DNA of 50,540 nucleotides, taken from assembly GCF_019049855.1 (NCBI RefSeq), contig NZ_JAHLSY010000015.1:1-50540 (forward strand). Direction: 5' to 3'. Within the stretch, counting starts at the first letter, position 1. The number at the start of each line of letters is the position of its first letter. The position numbers were made by a program, and so were the translations under genes. This document shows positions 28,234 to 36,465 of the stretch, one piece after another. This stretch comes from Hydrogenophilus thiooxidans (GTDB taxonomy: Bacteria > Pseudomonadota > Gammaproteobacteria > Burkholderiales > Rhodocyclaceae). The notes below the pieces were generated by a model. It had not been told where the DNA came from. It did no database searches and saw only the letters and a program-made list of their open reading frames with translations.

Positions 28234-29721
28234 TTAGAGCCTTTTTCGCAATTTCGCTGGCGGAATCGAAAGTGAATCGCGGTATTTTGCCACGGTTCGG
28301 CGGGCAATCACAATGCCTTCGGCAGCGAGTCGATCGGCGATCGCGGTATCGGAAAGGGGGCGATGGGGGTCTTCGGCGGCAATCAGTGCGCGAATCCGGC
28401 TTTTGATCGCGGCGGCCGAGGTGGCGTCGCCGTCGTCGGTGGCGAGCGCTGCGCTGAAAAAGGTTTTGAGTTCGAAGAGGCCGTTCGGAGCGAGCAGGTA
28501 TTTGCCGGCGACGACACGGGAAATGGTCGATTCGTGCAGCGTGAGCGCCTCAGCCACGGTTTTGAGGGTGAGCGGCTGCAAGGCGCGTTCGCCGTAGCGG
28601 AAGAAATCGGCCTGGTGGTCGACGATCGTCTGCCCGACGCGCAGCAAAGTGAAAGCGCGCTGGTGGAGCTGTTTGACGAACTGCTTCGCTTCGATGAGTC
28701 GCGCCCGCCACGCTTCCGGGCTCTTGCGCCCGATCGACGCTTGATAGAGCGGCGAGACGACCACGCGCGGATACGCCGCCGGGTTGAGGTCGACGCGAAA
28801 ACGATCTCCCTCTGGGGTGACGATCAGGTCGGGTATGACGGTTGGCGCCGTTTCGGTGCTGAATCGGCGCCCCGGTTTGGGGTCGAGCGATTCGACGAGC
28901 GCGATCGCCGCTTTGAGTTCCGCTTCGCTGCAGCCCAGGGTTTTGCGTAACCCGGCGTAGTCGCGTTTGGCCAAGAGTTCAAGTGCGTCGCGCACGAGGC
29001 GCTCGGCGAGGGTGCGTTCGGGTGACGCCGGGCGTTCTGCCAGTTGCAGTAAGAGACATTCGCTGAGTGAGCGCGCACCGACCCCTGTGGGGTCGAAGCG
29101 CTGCAATACTTTGAGCGCGACTTCCAGGGTTTCGGTATCGGCGGGGGGATCGACCCATTGGGCGATTTCCGCCAGCGGCGCGCAGAGGTAGCCGTTGTCG
29201 TCGAGCGCCTCGATCAACAGCAGGACGTGTTGCCGTACCGTTTCGGGAAGAAGCGTGAGTTCGGCTTGGGCGGTGAGGTGTTCGGTGAGCCCCTCGGGCG
29301 CGACGGCGGTTCGGTAAGGGTCGAACGGCTCGTCTTCCGGGGCGATTCCCGGGGTGACCCCTTCCCAGTAGGCGTCGTATGGGGTGTGATCGGGTACGGA
29401 TTCGTTCGCTTCGGCGCCTGGGGTGGTGGCTTCGACGTGGTCGGCATCTGGCGCCTCTGCGGCACCGGCTGGGGGGGGTTCGGCGCTGCCGGTTGCGGCG
29501 CTGCCGGTTGCGGCGCTGCCGGTTGCGGCGCTGCCGGTTGCGGCGAGTTCGTCCCACTCGTCGGCGCGGATCAGGAACGGATTCTGCTCGAGCGCTTCTT
29601 CGATCGCCTGGCGGAGTTCCGCAGCAGGTAGGGTGAGGAGGTGCAGCGACTGCTGCAGTTGCGGCGAGAGGGTGAGCGACGTTTGTGGTTTGAGGGCAAG
29701 CCCCGTGCCTAGCGTTTTCAT
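28234..29721 (-). CDS. rpoN: RNA polymerase sigma-54 factor
   Basis: 495-residue sigma-54. Region I is glutamine/leucine-rich (LSPQLQQSLHLLTLPAAELR), a variable acidic region II follows, and then the core-binding and DNA-binding domains. The diagnostic RpoN box ARRTVAKYR is at 473-481. Region II begins with a repeat of ATGSA four times (residues 61-80), encoded by a 15-base tandem repeat next to a run of eight G/C. The stop of lptB overlaps its start by 4 bases. Confidence 0.97.
   Translation of the reverse strand: MKTLGTGLALKPQTSLTLSPQLQQSLHLLTLPAAELRQAIEEALEQNPFLIRADEWDELAATGSAATGSAATGSAATGSAEPPPAGAAEAPDADHVEATTPGAEANESVPDHTPYDAYWEGVTPGIAPEDEPFDPYRTAVAPEGLTEHLTAQAELTLLPETVRQHVLLLIEALDDNGYLCAPLAEIAQWVDPPADTETLEVALKVLQRFDPTGVGARSLSECLLLQLAERPASPERTLAERLVRDALELLAKRDYAGLRKTLGCSEAELKAAIALVESLDPKPGRRFSTETAPTVIPDLIVTPEGDRFRVDLNPAAYPRVVVSPLYQASIGRKSPEAWRARLIEAKQFVKQLHQRAFTLLRVGQTIVDHQADFFRYGERALQPLTLKTVAEALTLHESTISRVVAGKYLLAPNGLFELKTFFSAALATDDGDATSAAAIKSRIRALIAAEDPHRPLSDTAIADRLAAEGIVIARRTVAKYRDSLSIPPAKLRKRL
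29481..29545. repeat. 15-bp tandem repeat inside rpoN
   Basis: Three perfect copies of ggttgcggcgctgcc lie at 29491-29535, flanked by partial copies on each side. They encode (ATGSA)4 in the variable region II of sigma-54. A run of eight G (29471-29478) lies 2 bases outside. The unit is a multiple of three, so copy-number change would not alter the frame; slippage in the G run would. Confidence 0.9.
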
Positions 29722-30452
29722 AGGCGGAACTGTTCGCCGAGATAGACGCGGCGGACTTCGCTGTGGGCAACGATCTCGTGCGGGGTTCCGGAGGCGATCA
29801 CTTGGCCGTCGGCGAGGATCGACGCGCGGTCACAGATCCCGAGCGTTTCGCGCACGTTGTGGTCGGTGATGAGCACCGCCACACCTCGGCTTTGCAGGAA
29901 GCGGATGATCCGTTGGATTTCGAGGACCGCGATCGGGTCGACTCCGGCGAAAGGTTCGTCGAGGAGGATGAGCCGCGGGTCGGTGGCGAGCGCGCGCGCG
30001 ATTTCGAGCCGTCGCCGTTCGCCACCGGAGAGGGCCACACTGGGTTGATCGGCCAGGTGGGCGATCCCCAGCTCTTCGAGGAGCGCCATTTCCCGCTGGG
30101 CGCGCTGCGGCGCGGGAACGCCGTGCAATTCCAGTACCGCACGGATGTTCTCCCGAACGGAGAGTTGACGGAAGATGCTCGCCTCTTGTGGTAGGTAAGC
30201 GAGCCCGTAGCGGGCGCGGCGGTGGATGGGCAGGTGGGTGATGTCGTGCTCCGAGAGCTGGATGCGCCCTTCGTCAGCGCGAATGAGCCCGACGATGAGG
30301 TAGAAGCAGGTGGTTTTGCCCGCGCCGTTCGGTCCCAGCAAGCCGACGATCTCGCCGGGCGCGACGGTCAAAGAGACCCCATCGACGACGGCGCGTGCGC
30401 CGAAACGCTTGCGCAGGTTTTCGACGATCAAGAGCGACATGGTTTCAGACAT
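29718..30452 (-). CDS. lptB: LPS export ABC transporter ATP-binding protein
   Basis: Cytoplasmic ATPase that powers LPS extraction by LptFG and passage along the Lpt bridge. 244 aa with Walker A LLGPNGAGKTTCFYLIVGL, signature ALSGGERRRLEIARALA, Walker B LILLDEPFAGVDP and the family segment DITHLPIHRRARYGLAYLPQ. The start could be the ATG at 30452 (overlapping recX by 8 bases) or 30440. The usual lptC-lptA genes are not upstream; recX is. Confidence 0.95.
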   Translation of the reverse strand: MSETMSLLIVENLRKRFGARAVVDGVSLTVAPGEIVGLLGPNGAGKTTCFYLIVGLIRADEGRIQLSEHDITHLPIHRRARYGLAYLPQEASIFRQLSVRENIRAVLELHGVPAPQRAQREMALLEELGIAHLADQPSVALSGGERRRLEIARALATDPRLILLDEPFAGVDPIAVLEIQRIIRFLQSRGVAVLITDHNVRETLGICDRASILADGQVIASGTPHEIVAHSEVRRVYLGEQFRL

Positions 30453-30945
30453 CCGGTGGCAGCGCCACCTCTTCGGGCGGGTCGGAGAGGAGCGCGCGAA
30501 TCGTCTCCCACGAAAAGCCGCGCGCTGCCAGAAAGCGGGCTTGCTTCTGCCACGCCTGCGGGGTCGTGGGCGGGGATCCGAATTTCTTGCGCCAGACCGC
30601 AGCGGCGCGTTCGCGCTCGTCACCCAGTTCGGCTTCGGTTTCAGCGAGCGCCTGCGCGACGTCCGCGTCGCTCACCCCACGGGCGTGGAGCCGGTAGGCA
30701 ATCGCGCGGTTGCCTTGCCGTTCGGCAAGCCGTCGGGCATGGAGCGACGCGGCGCGCCGGTCGCTCAAAAAACCGTGCCGTTCGGCGCGTTCCAGCAGTT
30801 CCGCTACGGTCTTCTCCGCTATCCCGCGCCGCGCGAGCGCCGCCGCGAGTTCGGCACGCGTGTATTCGCGGCGGGCAAGAAGGCGTAGCGCGATCGACCA
30901 CGGTGACGCGCTCGTGTGTGCGGAGGCGGAACGAACGGGGCTCAT
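30445..30945 (-). CDS. recX: Regulatory protein RecX
   Basis: Modulates RecA filament dynamics. 166 residues of three-helix repeats: SIALRLLARREYTRAELAAA, VAELLERAERHGFLSDRRAA and GNRAIAYRLHARGVSDADVA, with RKKFG and ARFLAARGFSWETIRALL at the C-terminus. It lies 39 bases downstream of recA, the normal arrangement. Its 3' end overlaps the more upstream candidate start of lptB. Confidence 0.94.
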   Translation of the reverse strand: MSPVRSASAHTSASPWSIALRLLARREYTRAELAAALARRGIAEKTVAELLERAERHGFLSDRRAASLHARRLAERQGNRAIAYRLHARGVSDADVAQALAETEAELGDERERAAAVWRKKFGSPPTTPQAWQKQARFLAARGFSWETIRALLSDPPEEVALPPDV

Positions 30946-30984
30946 GCCGCTGGGTCACGAGTGGCGAAAGCGGGCGGCATCCGT

Positions 30985-32064
<1,080 letters not shown>

Positions 32065-32098
32065 CGCGGGTTCCTGTCGCAACTTTGGGATCGCAGCA

Positions 32099-32127
32099 AT
32101 GGTAGCGCGAGGGGCGGGTGAGCGCAA
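32099..32127 (-). promoter_or_regulatory. Candidate recA promoter
   Basis: On the minus strand TTGCGC and TACCAT are separated by exactly 17 bases (each 4/6 to the consensus), about 35 bases upstream of the recA ATG. No LexA-type CTGT-N8-ACAG palindrome is seen near it. Confidence 0.45.
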
Positions 32128-32138
32128 GCGCCGATCAA

Positions 32139-32167
32139 TTGACTTTCCGGTCATTTTTTCTGATACT
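32139..32167 (+). promoter_or_regulatory. Candidate promoter of the RND efflux operon
   Basis: TTGACT and GATACT with a 17-base spacer lie about 35 bases before the adaptor ATG. This is the best sigma-70-type match in the window. It stands back to back with the recA promoter, the two -35 elements being 11 bases apart. Confidence 0.6.
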
Positions 32168-32201
32168 CTCACCGCAAAGCCAACCTGGGAGCGTGCAGCC
32201 G

Positions 32202-33347
32202 ATGAGCGAAGAGAGGAAGAGCAGCGTGGTTCGGCCAAACGGGGTAGCCGATGCGCAGCGTGTGCAATCGCGCAACCGATCGTTCGTACCCGGGTGGGTG
32301 GTGGTGGGGTTTGCCGCCGCGCTGGCGTTGGGGTGGGGAGCGGCGAAGGCGCAGCAAGCGCCGGCAACGTCGTCGGCGCCGGCAAGTCAAGGGGGGCAAC
32401 CGCTACCTAGGGTGGTCGTGGCGCGCGCGGTTCGCGAAACGGTCGTGGTCGAAAGCGACGTTCCGGGGCGGCTTGCCGCGAGCCGCAAAGCCGAAGTGCG
32501 CGCGCGGGTGGAAGGGATCGTCGAAGCGCAACGCTACCGCGAAGGGAGCGAGGTGCGGGCCGGAGAGACCCTCTTTGCGCTCGACGATCGCCCCTACCGT
32601 GCTGCGCTCCAGGCAGCCGAAGCGCTCGTTGCGCAGCGACAAGCCGAGCTGAAGCGGCAAGAGACGCTGGTGCGCCAAGGGTTTGCTTCGCCCCAGACGC
32701 TCGACGTGGCGCGCGCCAATCTGGCGGCCGCCGAGGCGCAAAAGACCCAAGCGGCGCTCAATCTCGAATACGCCAAAGTGCCCGCGCCGATCGCCGGACG
32801 GGCGGGACGCGCACTGGTGACCGAGGGGGCGCTCGTCGGCCACGGGGAGGCGACGCTGCTCACGACGATCGAGGTGCTCGACCCGATCCATGCGTTGATT
32901 ACCGAACCGCAGGCGCAGTGGTTGGCGCGGCGCACGCTCGCGCATCTGCCGCCCCCCCGCTTGGTGATCGACGATGCGGTGGTCGCGATGGGCGAATGGA
33001 TCGTTTCGGATGCTGCGGTCGACCCGGCAACCGGGACGGTGACGTCGAAAGTGGCGTTTCCCAATCCCGATCGACGGTGGTTGCCTGGGATGTTCGTGAA
33101 GGTCCGGGTGCCGGTTGCGGAGCGCGAAGCGGTGGTGGTACCGCAACGCGCGCTGGTTTCCAATAGCGCCGGGCTCTTCGTCTGGGTAGTTGCCGACGGG
33201 CAAGCGCGGCTGCAACCGGTAACGCTGGGTGGATTTTCGGGGGAGAACGTCGTCGTTGCTTCGGGCCTGAACGGGGGCGAAGCGGTGGTGGTTTCCGGCC
33301 AGGCGCGGCTGCGGCCGCCGGGTGGGCCGGTGACGGTGCAGGAGTGA
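32202..33347 (+). CDS. RND efflux periplasmic adaptor
   Basis: Membrane-fusion protein of an AcrA/MexA-type tripartite pump, 381 aa. It has an N-terminal signal/anchor ([21 protein letters not shown]), a barrel-sandwich lipoyl half-motif [20 protein letters not shown], a hairpin of heptads (about 120-185), the second lipoyl half [20 protein letters not shown], and a C-terminal beta-barrel. The ATG at 32202 is chosen over one 84 bases upstream because GGGAG precedes it and the upstream start would lie before the likely transcription start. It is 4 bases ahead of the pump gene. Confidence 0.93.
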   Translation: MSEERKSSVVRPNGVADAQRVQSRNRSFVPGWVVVGFAAALALGWGAAKAQQAPATSSAPASQGGQPLPRVVVARAVRETVVVESDVPGRLAASRKAEVRARVEGIVEAQRYREGSEVRAGETLFALDDRPYRAALQAAEALVAQRQAELKRQETLVRQGFASPQTLDVARANLAAAEAQKTQAALNLEYAKVPAPIAGRAGRALVTEGALVGHGEATLLTTIEVLDPIHALITEPQAQWLARRTLAHLPPPRLVIDDAVVAMGEWIVSDAAVDPATGTVTSKVAFPNPDRRWLPGMFVKVRVPVAEREAVVVPQRALVSNSAGLFVWVVADGQARLQPVTLGGFSGENVVVASGLNGGEAVVVSGQARLRPPGGPVTVQE

Positions 33348-33351
33348 AACG

Positions 33352-36300
33352 ATGGCGCGCTATTTCGTCGACCGTCCCGTCTTCGCCGCGGTTATCGCGC
33401 TCTTGATCACGCTTGCCGGGGCGTTGGCGCTCGTCAATTTGCCGGTGGCGCAATACCCGGCGGTGGCGCCGCCGCAGGTGGCGTTTACCGTGACCTACCC
33501 GGGGGCGTCCGCCAAGGCCGTGGAAGACAACGTCCTCAAGGTGCTCGAACAGGAGATGAACGGGATCGAAGGGCTCCTTTACATGGAGTCGAGCGCCGAA
33601 CTGGGGCGGGGGACGCTCACCCTCACCTTCGAAACCGGCACCGATCCGGAATTGGCGAGTGTCGAAGCGCAGAACCGCTACCGTCGGGTCGAAGCGCGCT
33701 TGCCCGACGAGGTGAAGGCGCGGGGGGTGACCGTGACCAAACCGCAGCGCAACTGGTTGATGATCGTCGCGGTGAATGCGCCGCAAGGCGGCTTTTCGGC
33801 CGTCGACCTCGGTTCGATTGTCGCGGCGCAGATCCTCGATCCGATCCGGCGTGTCCCAGGCGTTGGAGAAGCGGTGCTCTTCGGGACCGAATACGCGATG
33901 CGGATCTGGCTCGACCCCGACCGGCTCCGTTCGTTCGGGTTGACGCCCTCAGCGGTGGCGAACGCGATCCGCGCGCAGAACGTCGATCTGGCGTTGGGCG
34001 AAATCGGCCAACTGCCTGCGGTGCCGGGGCAGCAGATCAACGCGATCCTCACCGCACAGGGGAAACTGACCACGCCGGAGGCGTTTCGCCAGATCATCGT
34101 CCGCGCCGAACCGAACGGCGCGCAGGTGCGGTTGGGTGATGTCGCACAGGTCGAGCTCGGCGCCGACAGTTACGACGTGGTGGCGCGGCTCAATCAGGCG
34201 CCGAACGCCGCGATCGGGATCCGCACCGCGCCGGGTGCCAATGCGCTGGAGGTGGCGAACGCGGTGAAAGCGCGGATGCGCGAACTCGAGCCCTTCCTGC
34301 CGCCGGGCGTCCAGTGGGAGGTGCCGTACGACACCAGCCGCTTCGTCGAGATCTCGATCCGTGAGGTGGTGAAGACGCTCGTCGAGGCGGTGGTGCTGGT
34401 GTTCCTGGTGATGTGGCTCTTTTTGGGCAACCTGCGGGCGACGTTGATCCCGATGGTGACGGTGCCGGTGGCGCTTGCCGGCGCCGCGGCGGTGCTCTGG
34501 CTGCTTGGCTATTCGATCAACGTGCTCACGCTCTTTGCGATGGTGCTCGCGATCGGGATCTTGGTCGACGATGCGATCATCGTGGTGGAAAACGTCGAAC
34601 GCCATCTGGTCGAAGAGGGGTTGTCGCCGCGCGAAGCGACGGTGGTGGCGATGCGTGAGATCTCCGGTGCGGTGATCGGCGTTTCCGCAGCGCTCGTTGC
34701 GGTGTTCGCGCCGCTCCTCTTTTTCGGGGGGTCGGTGGGGGTGATCTACCGCCAGTTCGCGGTCACTCTGATCGCGACGATGGTCTTTTCGGCGTTTCTG
34801 GCGTTGTCGCTCGCCCCGGCGCTTGCCGCAACGTTCCTGCGCGCGCCGAAGCGCCACCAGCCGCGCGCCTTCGACCGCTTCTTCTTCTGGTTGCGCGACC
34901 GCTTTGGCGTTGCCACCGCGGCGATCGTGGTGCGGCCGGTGCGCTGGCTCCTTCTTTATGGCGCGATCGTCGCTGCGGCGGGGTGGCTCTTCGTGAAGTT
35001 GCCGACAGCGTTTCTGCCCGACGAAGACCAAGGGTATATCATCGCGGTGGTCCAATTGCCCGCTGGCGCCACGCGCGAACGCACCGAAGCGGTGTTGAGC
35101 GAAGTCGAACGCTTTTACCTGGCGCAGCCCGAGGTGGCGCGGGTGGTCGGGGTGCTCGGCTTCTCTTTCTTCGGGCGCGGGCAAAATACCGCGATTGCGT
35201 TCGTGCCGCTCAAACATTGGGACGAACGGCCCGAGGCGAGCCAGAGCGCGCAGGCGCTCGTTGCCCGTACCTACCGCGAACTGGCGCCGCGGCTACCCGA
35301 CGCGCTCATTGTTGCCGTCAACCCGCCACCCATTCCCGAACTCGGTGCGGTGGGCGGTTTCGATTTCCGGTTGTTGGACCGCACCGGCACGGAGCGCGCC
35401 GGTCTGTTGGACGTGCGCAACCGGCTGCTTGCCGCGGCAGCGCAAGACCCGCGGCTCTTCGGCGTGCGCCCGGAAGGGCAGGAACCGGCGCCTGCGGTGC
35501 GTTTGGCGATCGATCGCGAGCGGGCGGCGGTCTACGGGATCGACCAACAGACGCTCAACGAGACGTTGGCGATGACGCTCGGCACCGCGTACCTGGGGGA
35601 CTTTCTCATGGACGGGCGTGTGCGGCGGGTGCAGATGAGCGCCGCGCCATCGTGGCCCGCAGCGCCCGAAACGGTGTTGCAGCTCCCGATCATGGGGCAG
35701 CAAGGGCAGGTGACGACGCTGGCGGCGATCGCCTCGGCGCAGTGGGAAACCGCTCCGCCGCGGCTCGATCGGTTCAACGGAGTGCCGTCGGTGAAGATCG
35801 GCGGGCAGGCAGCCCCCGGCGTCTCTTCGGGCGAGGCGATGGCGGCGATCGCTGCATTGGCGCGCGCGGTGTTGCCCGCTGGCTACGACTTTGCCTGGGC
35901 GACCACCTCATACGAAGAGCAGTTAGCCGGTGCGCAAGCGCCGCTCCTTTTCGTCGTTGCGGTGGTGGTGGTCTATCTGGCGCTTGCGGCGCTTTATGAG
36001 AGTTGGCGCACGCCTGCGGCGATCCTTCTCGTGGTGCCGTTTGGCGTGTTGGGCGCCGCCAGCGCGGCGTTGTGGCGGGGGCTTCCTAACGACGTCTTTT
36101 TCAAGGTGGGCTTGATCGTGATGATCGGTCTATCGGCGAAGAACGCGATCCTGATCGCCGAATTCGCGCGCCAGCGCGAAGCGCAAGGGCAGTCGCGGCT
36201 TGCTGCGGTGGTCGAGGCGGCGCGGTTGCGGCTGCGGCCGATTCTGATGACGTCGCTTACCTTCATCCTTGCGGCGGTGCCACTTGCGCTCTCCAGCGGT

Positions 36301-36465
36301 GCGGGGGCTGCGAGCCGCCACGCGGTCGGCACCGGTGTGGTTGGGGGGATGGTTGCCGCAACCTTTTTGGCGATCTTCTGGGCGCCGCTCTTTTACCGCT
36401 TGGTCGCGTCGCGCCCGGCAAGCCAGGTTGTGGCGAATTCGGCAGCCGGAGCAGGGCGGCCGTAA
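33352..36465 (+). CDS. RND multidrug efflux pump inner-membrane protein (HAE1/AcrB family)
   Basis: 1037-residue proton-driven trimeric transporter. It begins with the family N-terminus MARYFVDRPVFAAVIALLIT. The proton-relay aspartates are present in GILVDDAIIVVENVER, and the TM10 lysine in GLSAKNAILIAEFARQREA. The two periplasmic porter halves and twelve membrane helices are of normal length. Its final ~24 codons, a non-conserved tail, overlap the 3' end of the convergent GGDEF-EAL gene. No outer-membrane channel gene follows, so it must borrow one encoded elsewhere. Substrates are unknown. Confidence 0.96.
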   Translation: MARYFVDRPVFAAVIALLITLAGALALVNLPVAQYPAVAPPQVAFTVTYPGASAKAVEDNVLKVLEQEMNGIEGLLYMESSAELGRGTLTLTFETGTDPELASVEAQNRYRRVEARLPDEVKARGVTVTKPQRNWLMIVAVNAPQGGFSAVDLGSIVAAQILDPIRRVPGVGEAVLFGTEYAMRIWLDPDRLRSFGLTPSAVANAIRAQNVDLALGEIGQLPAVPGQQINAILTAQGKLTTPEAFRQIIVRAEPNGAQVRLGDVAQVELGADSYDVVARLNQAPNAAIGIRTAPGANALEVANAVKARMRELEPFLPPGVQWEVPYDTSRFVEISIREVVKTLVEAVVLVFLVMWLFLGNLRATLIPMVTVPVALAGAAAVLWLLGYSINVLTLFAMVLAIGILVDDAIIVVENVERHLVEEGLSPREATVVAMREISGAVIGVSAALVAVFAPLLFFGGSVGVIYRQFAVTLIATMVFSAFLALSLAPALAATFLRAPKRHQPRAFDRFFFWLRDRFGVATAAIVVRPVRWLLLYGAIVAAAGWLFVKLPTAFLPDEDQGYIIAVVQLPAGATRERTEAVLSEVERFYLAQPEVARVVGVLGFSFFGRGQNTAIAFVPLKHWDERPEASQSAQALVARTYRELAPRLPDALIVAVNPPPIPELGAVGGFDFRLLDRTGTERAGLLDVRNRLLAAAAQDPRLFGVRPEGQEPAPAVRLAIDRERAAVYGIDQQTLNETLAMTLGTAYLGDFLMDGRVRRVQMSAAPSWPAAPETVLQLPIMGQQGQVTTLAAIASAQWETAPPRLDRFNGVPSVKIGGQAAPGVSSGEAMAAIAALARAVLPAGYDFAWATTSYEEQLAGAQAPLLFVVAVVVVYLALAALYESWRTPAAILLVVPFGVLGAASAALWRGLPNDVFFKVGLIVMIGLSAKNAILIAEFARQREAQGQSRLAAVVEAARLRLRPILMTSLTFILAAVPLALSSGAGAASRHAVGTGVVGGMVAATFLAIFWAPLFYRLVASRPASQVVANSAAGAGRP

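Noticed and set aside
29481-29545. Possible mobile repeat element in rpoN
   Set aside because: Short in-frame tandem repeat explained by slippage; no inverted repeats or target duplications.
32065-32120. LexA box upstream of recA (CTGT and CAG in the leader)
   Set aside because: The half-sites are too far apart and the second lacks the required ACAG, so no SOS operator was called.
32065-32385. N-terminal extension of recA
   Set aside because: The canonical RecA start with its ribosome site is at 32064. The extension is Pro/Arg-rich and crosses the divergent efflux promoter and gene start.
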